This document shows positions 25,403 through 34,357 of a DNA stretch of 64,000 nt, piece by piece. Each line of letters begins with the position of its first letter. Positions within the stretch are counted from its first letter, which is position 1. Under the pieces are notes generated by a model that saw nothing but the letters and a program-made list of their open reading frames with translations, had not been told where the DNA came from and did not search any database. A program made the position numbers and the translations under genes. Origin of the DNA: Oscillospiraceae bacterium (lineage in GTDB: Bacteria > Bacillota > Clostridia > Oscillospirales > Ruminococcaceae); assembly GCA_024684395.1 (NCBI GenBank), contig JAIKWY010000049.1, positions 102,900 to 166,899 on the forward strand. Direction: 5' to 3'.

Positions 25403-26926
25403 TCAGATATTCTGCGTATCCTTCCCGGCAATGACCTCCTCCTGTGTCGTATTGTTATTTCTGCCGCCCTGCGGACGGGAAGGTCTGTTCCCGCCGTCTT
25501 CGTTGTTCCAGCCCTGCGACGGCTGACCCCAGCCATTGCCGCCGTCCTCATTGTTCCAGCCCTCCGGCGGAGTGGGTCTGCCGTTCTCATCGTCCCAGCC
25601 TTCGGGAGGTGTGCCCCAGCCGTTCTCGCCGTTTTCATTGTCCCAGCCCTGCGGCGGCTGACCATTGCCGAAACCGCCGAAGCCGCCTCTGCCAAAGCCG
25701 CCCATCATATCCTCCGGGATCTCGGAAACTTCCTCGCCGTTGATGATGATGGTGCCGCCGTTGAATTCTGCCTTGTCGTCATAGTCAAAGGAGGTCATCG
25801 GCGCTGTTACGTCGATCTTGCCGCCGTTGACATAGATGGAGCCGTTCGTATCGATGCCGTCCGTGTCGCCCTGTGCCATCACGATGGTCAGCTCGCCGCC
25901 GTTGATCTCCACTGCCACTTCATCGCTTGCACCTTTGGGAGATGCATTGATGCCGTCATCGGATGCGCTGATGCTGATGACACCGCCGTTGATCTGTACA
26001 TAGGTGGACTCAAAGCCCTCGGATGCGTTGATGTTGAACGTCCCGCCGTCGATCTGGAGGATCGAGGCCGCCTGGATGCCGTCCTTCTTGGCGTTGATGG
26101 TGAAGCTGCCGCCGGTGATGCAGATATCGCCCGTGCCTTCGTCATTCTCGCAGTGCAGACCGTCCTTCTGTGTCTCGATGGTGAAGCTGCCGCCGCAGAC
26201 AGAAATGGAATCATTCGCCTCGATGGCATCCTCTGCCGTGGTGAGCGTGTAGGTGCCGCCCGTCACCTTGAGGTCATCCTTGCTGGTGATGCCGTTGGCG
26301 GTGGAGCTGACGTTCAGAGAGCCCGTGCCGTTGAGCACAAGATCCGTCTTGGCGAAGATGACCGCATCCGTGTTGGTCTCGCCGTCTGCCTTGAGATCCC
26401 CGCTGACAGTGAGCGCATTCTCGCCCACGAGCGTGACAAATACCTTGTCCGCATCCACGGCATAGATCGCCGGGAAATCGCTGTTGGTGATGCTCACGCC
26501 GTCGAGCACGAGCTGGATCTTTGCCTTCTCATCGGCATCGACCAGGATGGTGCAGTCCGAAGCGCTGCCCTTGACGATGTACACGCCCTCCGCCGAGACA
26601 GTATAGGTCTCGCCGTCCTGCACGGTGATGGTCTGCGCACCGGCAGTATCTGCGGTCTGCGCCAGATCACGGTCGCTGAACAGCTCTGCCGTATTGATCC
26701 TGGCGGTGTAATTGCTGTTGTAGGAAACATTCGTGGCGGTGGCTTCCGTCTTGCCGGAAGTCTCCTTGCTCTGCTGCTCCTCAGCGGCTTCTGTCTCCGC
26801 CGCAGCAGCCGGCTGCTCTGCTACGTCCGTGCTGACATCCGTGGAAAATGCGCTGCACCCGGTCATGCCGAACATCGCACAGGTCAGGATCGCCGCATAC
26901 AGGGACTTGCTGATCTTCTTTTTCAT
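25403..26926 (-). CDS. Surface lipoprotein with Cthe_2159-type beta-helix domain
   Basis: A 507-residue lipoprotein; the start ending at 26926 follows AAAGGAAG. The lipobox is MTGC (Cys at about residue 24). After an Ala/Glu/Thr spacer, residues about 80-400 form repeated beta-strands (INGGVISISASDDGINAS, GGSFTINAKKDGIQA) as in the carbohydrate-binding Cthe_2159 family, a parallel beta-helix that binds acidic sugars. The C-terminus is a Gly/Trp/Asn-rich tail with PPEGWDNEN-like units (about 425-495). It is probably exposed on the surface and may bind plant polysaccharide. A TATACT box upstream (about 26977-26982) may be its -10, but the -35 is weak. Confidence 0.85.
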   Translation of the reverse strand: MKKKISKSLYAAILTCAMFGMTGCSAFSTDVSTDVAEQPAAAAETEAAEEQQSKETSGKTEATATNVSYNSNYTARINTAELFSDRDLAQTADTAGAQTITVQDGETYTVSAEGVYIVKGSASDCTILVDADEKAKIQLVLDGVSITNSDFPAIYAVDADKVFVTLVGENALTVSGDLKADGETNTDAVIFAKTDLVLNGTGSLNVSSTANGITSKDDLKVTGGTYTLTTAEDAIEANDSISVCGGSFTIETQKDGLHCENDEGTGDICITGGSFTINAKKDGIQAASILQIDGGTFNINASEGFESTYVQINGGVISISASDDGINASPKGASDEVAVEINGGELTIVMAQGDTDGIDTNGSIYVNGGKIDVTAPMTSFDYDDKAEFNGGTIIINGEEVSEIPEDMMGGFGRGGFGGFGNGQPPQGWDNENGENGWGTPPEGWDDENGRPTPPEGWNNEDGGNGWGQPSQGWNNEDGGNRPSRPQGGRNNNTTQEEVIAGKDTQNI

Positions 26927-27131
26927 AGGATCGCTTCCTTTCATCAGGGAGGAGGTTTCTGTTTCATTGTCCTTAGTATACAGCCTGAATGTGGGAAACA
27001 TCGTATTGTTTTGTGAAAATTCCGGGAAATTCCAGTGAGTGTTCCGGGAGGCGTTTTTGGCTTGCCTATCGTAAGAATCGCTAAAAAACGTGGGGGTTTA
27101 AACGATTTATATAAAACGCAGACAGGCTCTA

Positions 27132-27160
27132 TTGACATTTTTCGTAAAATCTGCTATACT
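27132..27160 (+). promoter_or_regulatory. Promoter of the GGDEF-EAL gene
   Basis: TTGACA, 17 bases, TATACT with extended TG. The leader is about 55 bases; no c-di-GMP riboswitch fits in it. Confidence 0.8.
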
Positions 27161-27222
27161 GATAATGTATCCCCTGACATACAAATGATCCAGACAGAAA
27201 CGTCAGTGAAGGGAGGTATACC

Positions 27223-29265
27223 ATGAAACAAAAGATCCTGCGTTGGCTCGGACTGGAGCACCAGTCGCCCTATGTCAAGAACCATTTCTATGCGACCAAC
27301 ATGCGGTCAAGCATCTACATGTCGGTCGTCGTGATCGTGCTGGAGATCTGGATGATCATCCGGATGTCACGCATGTGGTTCCGGGGCGAGCTCCCGAACC
27401 CGTTCTCCTATTATCTGGAAAAATACTACATCAACTACTTCCTGCTGCTCGGTGCCGGCATCGTCATGCTCGTCTATTCGCTGCTGTTTATTGCCGGAAA
27501 GACGAAATACAGGCGGGTCGGGAAGACGCTGCTGTACGCCTTCTCGTTCATCTGCATCTACTTCGGCATCAAGATCTCCGTCGGCGACTACACCAAGGGC
27601 GAGCAGATGCTCACCTTCCTGACGATGGAGCTGTTCACGGTCTGCCTGCTTGTCTGGCGGCCGGTGGTGGGCTTCCTGATCCTGACTGTCTCGTATCTGG
27701 TCTATCTGTACAAGATCAGCGGGCTCGTCCCGGTCAGCGGTGCCTACAGCGTGCTGCACAACCTCGGCGACCTGACCCCGGAGGAGGCATATGAAAAGCT
27801 GCAAGCAGTGAACGCATCGAGCGGACTGAGTGATGCGACCAAGATCAACCTGTTCACGATGTGGCTCTCCACCCTGCTCTTCTGCATCAGCAACTACCAC
27901 AAGACGCTGAGCCAGGCGCTCAAGGACGAGAGCCTTGAAGAAGCGAACCGCCGCCTGAGCGATGCCTCGATCATGGACGAGCTGACCGGCATCCACAACA
28001 TGTTCTACTTCCGCACCGAAGCGGAAAAGATCGTCGGCTATGTCACAACAGACCGGGAAAACATCGTGTTCCTGTACTTCGACATCGAGAATTTCAAGTA
28101 CTATAACGAAAAATACGGCTTCCAGGCGGGCAATACGCTCCTCCGTGATGTGGCAAAGCTCATCGAGGAGACCTTCCCCGGCTCGCTGGTCTCCCGCTTT
28201 TCGGATGACCATTTCGTCGTGCTTACCAAGCACGAGGGCAGCATGGAGTGCATCAAGAGCCTCAGCCATAAGATCCACGGCTACCAGAAGGATCTGCATC
28301 TCGAACTGAAATGCGGTGCCTACCGCCCTGTCGGCGAGGATGCCGACCTCGACCCGAGCGTTGCCTGCGACCGTGCAAGATTCGCCTGCAACAGCATCAA
28401 GCACCGCTATGAGCAGCATTTCCAGCAGTATGACAAGCAGCTCGAACAGAAGCTACGCCTGAAACAGTACATCACCAACAACCTTGACACTGCCATTGCA
28501 AACGGCTATATCGAGGTCTTCTACCAGCCCATCGTCACCACCGAGGACGGCGCCATCGTCAGCCTTGAAGCGCTTGCCAGATGGCGTGACCCCACGCATG
28601 GGCTCCTGCCGCCGGGCAGCTTCATCGAGATCCTCGAGGAGCACCGCCAGATCCACAAGCTCGACCAGTGCATCATCGAGCAGGTCTGCCGGGACTACCG
28701 GGAGGCAGCGGATAAGGGGCTTTCGTTCGCCCCCGTGTCGCTGAACTTCTCACGGCTGGACTTCGAGCTCTGCGACATTGTCGGCTTCCTCAAAACGATG
28801 GCGGAGACCTATCAGGTGCCGCGGGCGTATCTCGATGTCGAGATCACCGAGAGCGCCCTGACCGACCAGCAGGGCTTCCTGCAAACGGCACTGACACGCT
28901 TGCGGCAGATGGGGCACAAGGTCTGGCTCGACGACTTCGGCAGCGGCTATTCTTCGCTGAATGTGTTGAAGGATTACCAGTTCGATGTGTTGAAGATCGA
29001 CATGAAATTCCTGTCGGGCTTTTCCGGCAACCAGAAGACCCGCCCGATTTTGAACAACATCGTCAGCCTGACCCGCCAGCTCAACATGACCTCGCTGACC
29101 GAGGGCGTGGAGACGCAGGAGCAGTTCGATTTCCTGCGCAGCATCGGCTGCGAAAGGGTGCAGGGCTATCTGTTCAGCAAGCCCGTGCCGCTCACCGAGC
29201 TGCATGAGCTGATCGACAGCGGCAAGCTGAAGATCGCACCGGAATTTGCACAGGTAACAGCATAA
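27223..29265 (+). CDS. Membrane c-di-GMP phosphodiesterase (degenerate GGDEF plus EAL)
   Basis: A 680-residue protein. Several membrane helices lie in residues 25-235. A GGDEF-like domain (about 245-400) has its active loop degraded to RFSDDHF, so it cannot make c-di-GMP but may bind GTP. The EAL domain (about 420-670) retains LEALARW, EITES, LDDFGSGYSSL, LKIDMKFL and EGVETQEQ, the metal and catalytic residues needed to hydrolyse c-di-GMP to pGpG. GGGAGG precedes ATG 27223. It likely opposes the diguanylate cyclase encoded 6 kb upstream. It is a single gene between its promoter and a hairpin. Confidence 0.93.
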   Translation: MKQKILRWLGLEHQSPYVKNHFYATNMRSSIYMSVVVIVLEIWMIIRMSRMWFRGELPNPFSYYLEKYYINYFLLLGAGIVMLVYSLLFIAGKTKYRRVGKTLLYAFSFICIYFGIKISVGDYTKGEQMLTFLTMELFTVCLLVWRPVVGFLILTVSYLVYLYKISGLVPVSGAYSVLHNLGDLTPEEAYEKLQAVNASSGLSDATKINLFTMWLSTLLFCISNYHKTLSQALKDESLEEANRRLSDASIMDELTGIHNMFYFRTEAEKIVGYVTTDRENIVFLYFDIENFKYYNEKYGFQAGNTLLRDVAKLIEETFPGSLVSRFSDDHFVVLTKHEGSMECIKSLSHKIHGYQKDLHLELKCGAYRPVGEDADLDPSVACDRARFACNSIKHRYEQHFQQYDKQLEQKLRLKQYITNNLDTAIANGYIEVFYQPIVTTEDGAIVSLEALARWRDPTHGLLPPGSFIEILEEHRQIHKLDQCIIEQVCRDYREAADKGLSFAPVSLNFSRLDFELCDIVGFLKTMAETYQVPRAYLDVEITESALTDQQGFLQTALTRLRQMGHKVWLDDFGSGYSSLNVLKDYQFDVLKIDMKFLSGFSGNQKTRPILNNIVSLTRQLNMTSLTEGVETQEQFDFLRSIGCERVQGYLFSKPVPLTELHELIDSGKLKIAPEFAQVTA

Positions 29266-29270
29266 ACACC

Positions 29271-29297
29271 GCAGGAGGGGCAGTTTACCCCTCCTGC
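29271..29297 (+). terminator. Hairpin between the GGDEF-EAL gene and hydE
   Basis: A perfect 10-bp stem (GCAGGAGGGG / CCCCTCCTGC) without a clear T-run; hydE begins 22 bases later, so read-through is possible. Confidence 0.5.
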
Positions 29298-29318
29298 ATT
29301 GATGAACAGGGAGGAATT

Positions 29319-30350
29319 ATGTTGATAGAAAAACTATGCAAAGCGCATGACCTGACCGATGACGAATTTCGTACCTTGCTCGAAACCGACCGATATGACG
29401 ATGCCCTCCGGGAGGCAGCCGATGCCGTCCGGCGGGAACATTACGGCACAGACGTCTATCTGCGGGGACTGATCGAATTTACCAATTTCTGCAAGAATGA
29501 CTGTCTCTATTGCGGCATCCGTTGCAGCAACAAGAACGCCAGCCGCTACCGCCTGACGCAGGAGGACATCCTGACCTGCTGCGAGGAGGGCTATGGGCTG
29601 GGCTACCGGACATTTGTGCTGCAAGGCGGCGAGGATCCCTATTTCACAGATGAGCGTGTCTGTCAGATCGTGCGAGAGATCCGGACACGCTACCCGGACT
29701 GCGCCATCACGCTGTCCATCGGGGAGAGATCCCGTGAGAGCTACCAGGCATTTTTCGATGCCGGTGCCAACCGCTATCTCCTCCGCCATGAGACCGCCGA
29801 TCCTACGCTGTACAGCCGTCTGCACCCGGCGTCGCTGCAACTGGAGAACCGCATCCGCTGCCTGTACGACCTCAAGGACATCGGCTATCAGGTCGGCGCC
29901 GGGATGATGGTCGGCTGTCCCCACCAGACAACAGACCACCTGATCCGGGATCTGCGCTTTTTGCAGGAGCTAAAGCCGGACATGATCGGCATCGGACCCT
30001 TCATCCCGCATAAGGACACCCCCTTCAAGGATGAACAGCGGGGCGATCTGTACTTAGTGCTGCGGCTGTTAGGGATCCTGCGGCTCATGTTCCCGTGGGT
30101 ACTGCTCCCGGCGACGACGGCACTCGGCACGATCCACCCGCAGGGGCGTGAGCTGGGGCTGAAAATGGGCGCCAACGTCATCATGCCGAACCTGTCCCCG
30201 GTCTCCGTGCGGAAGAAGTACATGCTCTATGATGATAAGATCTGCACCGGCGAGGAGTCGGCGCAGTGTGTGGGTTGTCTGGAGCGAAGGGTGACGAGTG
30301 TCGGCTATCAGATCGTAGCCGGCAGGGGAGATGTGAAGCGGGATCGCTGA
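29319..30350 (+). CDS. hydE: [FeFe]-hydrogenase maturase HydE
   Basis: A 343-residue radical SAM enzyme. The CxxxCxxC cluster motif is CKNDCLYCGIR (about residues 58-68), preceded by GLIEFTNF as in the HydE/BioB-like group. LQGGEDPYFTD, SIGERSRESY and GIGPFIPHKDTPF match HydE. It acts with HydF and HydG to build the diiron subcluster of [FeFe]-hydrogenase, in keeping with a fermentative H2-producing anaerobe. hydF, hydG and the hydrogenase are not in the window. GGGAGG precedes the ATG. Confidence 0.93.
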   Translation: MLIEKLCKAHDLTDDEFRTLLETDRYDDALREAADAVRREHYGTDVYLRGLIEFTNFCKNDCLYCGIRCSNKNASRYRLTQEDILTCCEEGYGLGYRTFVLQGGEDPYFTDERVCQIVREIRTRYPDCAITLSIGERSRESYQAFFDAGANRYLLRHETADPTLYSRLHPASLQLENRIRCLYDLKDIGYQVGAGMMVGCPHQTTDHLIRDLRFLQELKPDMIGIGPFIPHKDTPFKDEQRGDLYLVLRLLGILRLMFPWVLLPATTALGTIHPQGRELGLKMGANVIMPNLSPVSVRKKYMLYDDKICTGEESAQCVGCLERRVTSVGYQIVAGRGDVKRDR

Positions 30351-30362
30351 TCTATCAAACAC

Positions 30363-30396
30363 AAATCGGATGCCCCGCAAAGGGCATCCGATTTTT
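30363..30396. terminator. Bidirectional terminator
   Basis: A perfect 13-bp stem (AAATCGGATGCCC / GGGCATCCGATTT) then T-run between convergent genes. Confidence 0.88.
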
Positions 30397-30401
30397 CACT
30401 G

Positions 30402-30761
30402 TTATATCGCCTTGATCGTCCGTGTCGCCACAACATCCGCCCCAGTCCCGGCAACATCGGCGATCACCACGTCACCGATCTTCACCGGCGCCGTGACCCT
30501 GCACTTCCGGATCTCCGCCATGACGTCCATGACCTTCTCCTTCGGCACATCCGTTGCCGTCTTGACAGATGCCAGCGGCAGCTCGCCGCCCGTCACACGC
30601 ACGGAGCCTGTCACGGTGCGTGTGGGCGCTGTGACTTCCTTCTTGCCGTACTCCGCACCACGAGGGCAGGAATTGCCCGTCACGGTCACGGCTTCGCCCT
30701 CGACCTCCACGGTCAGCTGGCATCCGATCGGGCAGCGGATGCAGGTCAGTTCATGCTTCAT
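30402..30761 (-). CDS. DUF1667 protein of the GlpA-like operon
   Basis: A 119-residue protein. Four cysteines near the N-terminus (CIRCPIGC and NSCPRG) look like a metal or Fe-S site, as in the DUF1667 family. It is the last gene of a three-gene operon and starts 3 bases after the preceding stop. Established context: DUF1667 proteins accompany paired FAD oxidoreductases resembling anaerobic glycerol-3-phosphate dehydrogenase, possibly as an electron-transfer subunit replacing GlpC. The exact reaction is not shown by sequence. Confidence 0.88.
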   Translation of the reverse strand: MKHELTCIRCPIGCQLTVEVEGEAVTVTGNSCPRGAEYGKKEVTAPTRTVTGSVRVTGGELPLASVKTATDVPKEKVMDVMAEIRKCRVTAPVKIGDVVIADVAGTGADVVATRTIKAI

Positions 30762-30764
30762 CTA

Positions 30765-32021
30765 TCATCCCTCCACTCGTAAGACGATCTCTTTCGTATC
30801 CGGCGCAAGGCTCTCCCGCAGGAGCGTGACCTCCTCCATCTCGCCGGGTGCCATGATGCGCTTCTTCTGGCGCTTCAGCTCTTTTCCGTCTGCATAGACC
30901 ACAAGCGCCTTGTCCCGGAACACATCGCCGACACGCATCCGGACAACGATCTTCTCGTCCGCCTGTGCCAGCACGATCGACTGCGGCACCGTATAGCGCA
31001 CGCCGCTCTCGCCTCTCAGACGGATGCCTGCGCCCTCAGCCGCCTTGCAGCCGTTCTGCACATACTCCGCCGCCTTCTGTCCGGCAAGCGCCGCCTCCTT
31101 GGATACATTATCCACCAGATCATGTACATGCAGCACATTGCCGCAGCTGAAAATACCGGGCACGGACGTTTCGAGGGTATCCGTCACCTCTGCGCCGCCC
31201 GTCACGGGATCGAGCTTCACGCCCGCCGTCTTGGACAGCTCATTTTCCGGCAGCAGACCGCAGCTCAGCAGCAGCGTGTCGCAGGGATAGAACTCCTCCG
31301 TGCCGGGGATGGGCTTCCTGTCAGCGCCCACCTGCGAAAGGGTCACGCCGGTCACACGCTCCTTGCCGTGGATGCGTGTCACGGTGTGGCTCAGCAGCAG
31401 CGGGATGCCGAAATCATCGAGACACTGCACGATATTCCGCTTCAATCCGCCGGAATAGGGCATCAGCTCGGCAACTGCCTTGACCGTCGCACCCGCCAGC
31501 GTCATGCGCCGTGCCATGATGAGCCCGATGTCGCCCGAGCCGAGGATGACAGCCTCCTTGCCGACCATGTAGCCTTCAATATTCATGAGCCGCTGTGCCG
31601 TGCCGGCTGTATAAACGCCCGCCTGCCGGAATCCGGGCAGACCCAGTGCGCCCCTCGGACGCTCCCGGCATCCCATCGCCAGGATGACAGCATCCGCCTT
31701 GACCGTGACAGCGCCCTCCTCGGCGGTGACATAGAGCACCTCCTTATCCGGCGAAATATCGGCAACGGTGGCATTCAGCTTGTAGGGGATGCCCGCCGCC
31801 AGGACTTTGTCGATGTAGCGCTCCGCATACTCCGGACCCGTCAGCTCCTCCTTGAAGGTATGCAGCCCGAAGCCGTTGTGGATGCACTGGTTCAAAATGC
31901 CGCCCAGACGCTCGTCACGTTCGAGGATCAGAATATCGTCGATGCCGTGCTCCTTGGCGCTGAGTGCGGCAGCCAGTCCGGCGGGGCCGCCGCCGATGAT
32001 GACTATGTTATACTGTTTCAT
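30765..32021 (-). CDS. NAD(P)/FAD-dependent oxidoreductase (GlpB-position subunit)
   Basis: A 418-residue flavoprotein. The FAD-binding Rossmann motif is VIIGGGPAGLAAAL at the N-terminus, and a second nucleotide-binding motif is VILGSGDIGLIMARR near residue 165. SVPGIFSCGNVLHVHDL is the typical C-terminal FAD segment. I chose ATG 32021 because GAGGTG lies five bases upstream; GTG 32027 is possible. It overlaps the end of the GlpA-like gene by 14 bases, indicating coupling. Together the two flavoproteins probably oxidise a 2-hydroxy substrate such as glycerol-3-phosphate. Confidence 0.88.
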   Translation of the reverse strand: MKQYNIVIIGGGPAGLAAALSAKEHGIDDILILERDERLGGILNQCIHNGFGLHTFKEELTGPEYAERYIDKVLAAGIPYKLNATVADISPDKEVLYVTAEEGAVTVKADAVILAMGCRERPRGALGLPGFRQAGVYTAGTAQRLMNIEGYMVGKEAVILGSGDIGLIMARRMTLAGATVKAVAELMPYSGGLKRNIVQCLDDFGIPLLLSHTVTRIHGKERVTGVTLSQVGADRKPIPGTEEFYPCDTLLLSCGLLPENELSKTAGVKLDPVTGGAEVTDTLETSVPGIFSCGNVLHVHDLVDNVSKEAALAGQKAAEYVQNGCKAAEGAGIRLRGESGVRYTVPQSIVLAQADEKIVVRMRVGDVFRDKALVVYADGKELKRQKKRIMAPGEMEEVTLLRESLAPDTKEIVLRVEG

Positions 32022-33447
32022 CGTCACACCTCAACATTTCCGAACCGGGGCGGTTCTTTGTGATCTCCGTCATGGGGATGCCCAGCTCACGGGCAAGGAT
32101 CTCCATTGCCTTCGGGGTGCAGAAGCCTGCCTGACAGCGTCCCATGCCCTGACGGACACGGCGCTTGATGCCGTCGAGGCTCCTCGCACCGGGCGTGCGG
32201 CGGATGGCGTCGATGATCTCGCCCTCGGAGATATTCTCGCAGCGGCAGACGATCACGCCGTACTCCGGACGCTCTGCAATGAGCCTGGAGCGCTCTTCCC
32301 GGGAGAGCTTTGCCACTTCCGTGAAGCCCTTGCGCTCCGCCTTGAAATCGGCTTTCTTCGCCGCATCACACCTGGCAGCGATGAGGTCGGAGAGATACTC
32401 GCCGATCGCCGGCGCACTCGTCAGACCCGGCGACTCCACGCATGCCGCATCGAAGAAGCCCTCGCAGTCCTCCGGCTCCCCGAGGACGAAGTCGCCCTGG
32501 TCGCCGTGCGCACGCAGTCCGGCAAAGCTGGTGATGGTCTTGTTATAGGGGATGTTCGGCACGCTTTTCAGCGCACGGGACTTGATGTCATCCATGCCAG
32601 CCTGTGTGGTCTCGGTATCCGCCTTGTCGTCGATGTCCTGCGCATTCGGACCCACAAGCAGATTGCCGTGCGCCGTCGGGGAGACGAGCACGCCCTTGCC
32701 GAGTCTGTCCGGCAGCGGGAAAATGGTCGCATTCACGAGGTTCCCGACCTCTCTGTCCATGAGCACATACTCACCCCGGCGGGGCGTGATATGGATGGCC
32801 TTTGCCGATACGGCATTGTGGAACTCATCCGAATGCACACCGGTCGCATTGACAACAAAGCGTGTATGCAGCGTCCCCTTATCCGTTGTGACAGCAAAGC
32901 CGCCGTCCTGCTTCTCGATCTTCTCCACAGCCGTCAGGAAGCGGAACTCTGCGCCGTTTTCGGCAGCATTCTCCGCAAATGCCACCGTCAGCCCGAACGG
33001 ACAGACGATGCCTGCCGTCGGTGCCCAGAGGGCAGCAATGGCATTTTCGGAGATGGCGGGCTCCATTTTGCGCAGCTCCTCGGCATTCAGGATCTTCATC
33101 TCCGGAACGCCGTTTTCGATGCCCCTGTCATAGAGCTTTTGCAGCTCCGGGAGCTTTTCGTCGTCCATGCAGAGCAGAAGAGAGCCGTTGTTGCGGTAGG
33201 GGAAATGCAGTGTTTCCGCCAGTTCACGGATCATCCCGCAGCCCTTGACGTTCATTTTCGCCTTCATGGTACCCGGCAGAGCGTCAAATCCCGCATGAAC
33301 GATACCGGAATTTGCCTTACTGGTGCCGGAGCAGACATCCTCCTCCTTTTCGAGGACAAGGATGCGCAGATCATAGCGGCTCAGGTAACGAGCGGTCGCA
33401 CAGCCGATCACGCCTGCACCGATGATGATGACATCGTACTGATCCAT
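32008..33447 (-). CDS. GlpA-like FAD oxidoreductase with BFD-type Fe-S domain
   Basis: A 479-residue protein. Residues 1-370 are a DAO-type flavoprotein (VIIIGAGVIGCATARYLSRYD) related to glycerol-3-phosphate dehydrogenase and 2-hydroxyglutarate oxidase. The C-terminal 90 residues hold a BFD-like [2Fe-2S] domain with four cysteines (VCRCENISEGEI and GMGRCQAGFC). This domain order is typical of anaerobic GlpA. AAGGAGG precedes the ATG. It is the first gene of the operon with a promoter at 33575-33603. No glycerol kinase or facilitator is in view, so the physiological substrate remains open. Confidence 0.9.
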   Translation of the reverse strand: MDQYDVIIIGAGVIGCATARYLSRYDLRILVLEKEEDVCSGTSKANSGIVHAGFDALPGTMKAKMNVKGCGMIRELAETLHFPYRNNGSLLLCMDDEKLPELQKLYDRGIENGVPEMKILNAEELRKMEPAISENAIAALWAPTAGIVCPFGLTVAFAENAAENGAEFRFLTAVEKIEKQDGGFAVTTDKGTLHTRFVVNATGVHSDEFHNAVSAKAIHITPRRGEYVLMDREVGNLVNATIFPLPDRLGKGVLVSPTAHGNLLVGPNAQDIDDKADTETTQAGMDDIKSRALKSVPNIPYNKTITSFAGLRAHGDQGDFVLGEPEDCEGFFDAACVESPGLTSAPAIGEYLSDLIAARCDAAKKADFKAERKGFTEVAKLSREERSRLIAERPEYGVIVCRCENISEGEIIDAIRRTPGARSLDGIKRRVRQGMGRCQAGFCTPKAMEILARELGIPMTEITKNRPGSEMLRCDDETV

Positions 33448-33574
33448 TCGTTTGTGACCTCCTTAAAAGAAAATGATTTGGCTATCTCGTGCAGGAAAAA
33501 GCGGGTCGAGGGGGCGCCCCTAAGAAAGCGAATGGGCATTACCTGCAACGATGCCAGTGAAACGCCGTGATTTT

Positions 33575-33603
33575 ATTATACCATATCCCTAACAACATTG
33601 CAA
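33575..33603 (-). promoter_or_regulatory. Promoter of the GlpA-like operon
   Basis: On the minus strand, TTGCAA, 17 bases, TATAAT. The transcript leader is about 120 bases. Confidence 0.75.
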
Positions 33604-33649
33604 GCAGTTTTGCACATTTTTGACGAATTTTATGACTTCTGCCGAAAAC

Positions 33650-33885
33650 AAAACAGGCAGACCTTCTCCCGAAGCATCTGCCTGTTTTCTGTAAAGCCTG
33701 CCGCCGCAGACTGTGAGATTCAAAACCGCCTTGCCGTCATATAGACAATAAAACCAAGCGTCTCCGCAAGGTGGGTACCCGCCTGAAAGTCTCTCGCTCC
33801 CAACGTCCGGATCCGTCGTGCAAAGCAGACGGAAACGGGAGGTCTGCAATCCTCAGACAGAGCATAAGGTTCCCGAAAAATAAGT
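33650..33885 (-). ncRNA. Candidate small RNA gene (possibly 6S RNA)
   Basis: A noncoding unit of about 235 bases with its own promoter (33891-33918) and a strong terminator hairpin at its 3' end: 12-bp stem AAAACAGGCAGA / TCTGCCTGTTTT (33650-33688) followed by T-rich DNA on the minus strand. Inside are stems CCGTC..GACGG, CCTTGC..GCAAGG and a possible long-range GCAGAC..GTCTGC. Near the 3' end it contains ACAGTCTGCGGCGGCA, close to ACAGCCTGCGGCGGCA near the 3' end of enterobacterial 6S RNA. Size and single-gene organisation suit 6S RNA, which binds RNA polymerase. A standalone RNA gene is better supported than its identity. A short open frame across it (33589-33849) looks spurious. Confidence 0.5.
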
Positions 33886-33890
33886 GTTGG

Positions 33891-33918
33891 ATTATAATAA
33901 CTATATTTGCTCGAACAA
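33891..33918 (-). promoter_or_regulatory. Promoter of the candidate small RNA
   Basis: On the minus strand, TTGTTC, 16 bases, TATAAT, with no start codon or ribosome binding site in the next 200 bases. Confidence 0.65.
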
Positions 33919-33939
33919 GGCAGTCAGCAAAGATGGGCG

Positions 33940-34242
33940 TTATTCTGCGTCCTCGTCATCCTCGTCAAAGGACTTTTCGAGGAACATCTGACCGATACGC
34001 TCGTACTCCTCATCGTTGTCGATGGTCGAAAGGAAATCCTCACCGTTCTCATCCACGCCGGCTTTCAGGATCACGAGCTCCGTGTCCTCTTCAATCAGCG
34101 TTTCCGCATCCTCATTGTGGGGGATCAGTCCGTAGTAAACGGTGCCTTCAACTTCGATGATGTCCCAGAGTTCAAACTCATGATCGACACCCTCCTCATC
34201 GGTCAGGGTGAAGATCTCGGGGCTCTGCTCCATATTTTCCAT
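33940..34242 (-). CDS. DUF1292 family protein
   Basis: A 100-residue acidic protein. The start ending at 34242 follows TAGGAG; the seven upstream codons are rejected. The pattern FTLTDEEGVDHEFELWDIIEVEGTVYYGLIP matches DUF1292 (YrzB-like), widespread in Firmicutes and of unknown function. The C-terminus is almost entirely Asp/Glu (FDEDDEDAE). It has its own promoter at 34291-34319. Confidence 0.88.
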   Translation of the reverse strand: MENMEQSPEIFTLTDEEGVDHEFELWDIIEVEGTVYYGLIPHNEDAETLIEEDTELVILKAGVDENGEDFLSTIDNDEEYERIGQMFLEKSFDEDDEDAE

Positions 34243-34290
34243 TGGTCTACTCCTATCCGCCATAACGGCTGTTCGTTTTTCTTTAATACT

Positions 34291-34319
34291 ATTATACTAT
34301 ACTTTGTCTAAAAAATCAA
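34291..34319 (-). promoter_or_regulatory. Promoter of the DUF1292 gene
   Basis: On the minus strand, TTGATT, 17 bases, TATAAT. Confidence 0.75.
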
Positions 34320-34357
34320 GAGGTAAATGCAAATTTTTTATATAAATTCTTGCCAGG

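Noticed and set aside
27002..27222. c-di-GMP riboswitch before the GGDEF-EAL gene
   Set aside because: The promoter lies only about 60 bases before the start codon, and the region upstream of it lacks the conserved GEMM segments.
33589..33849. Open frame of 86 codons on the minus strand
   Set aside because: It runs through a terminator hairpin, has no ribosome binding site and shows no recognisable protein; the interval looks like an RNA gene.
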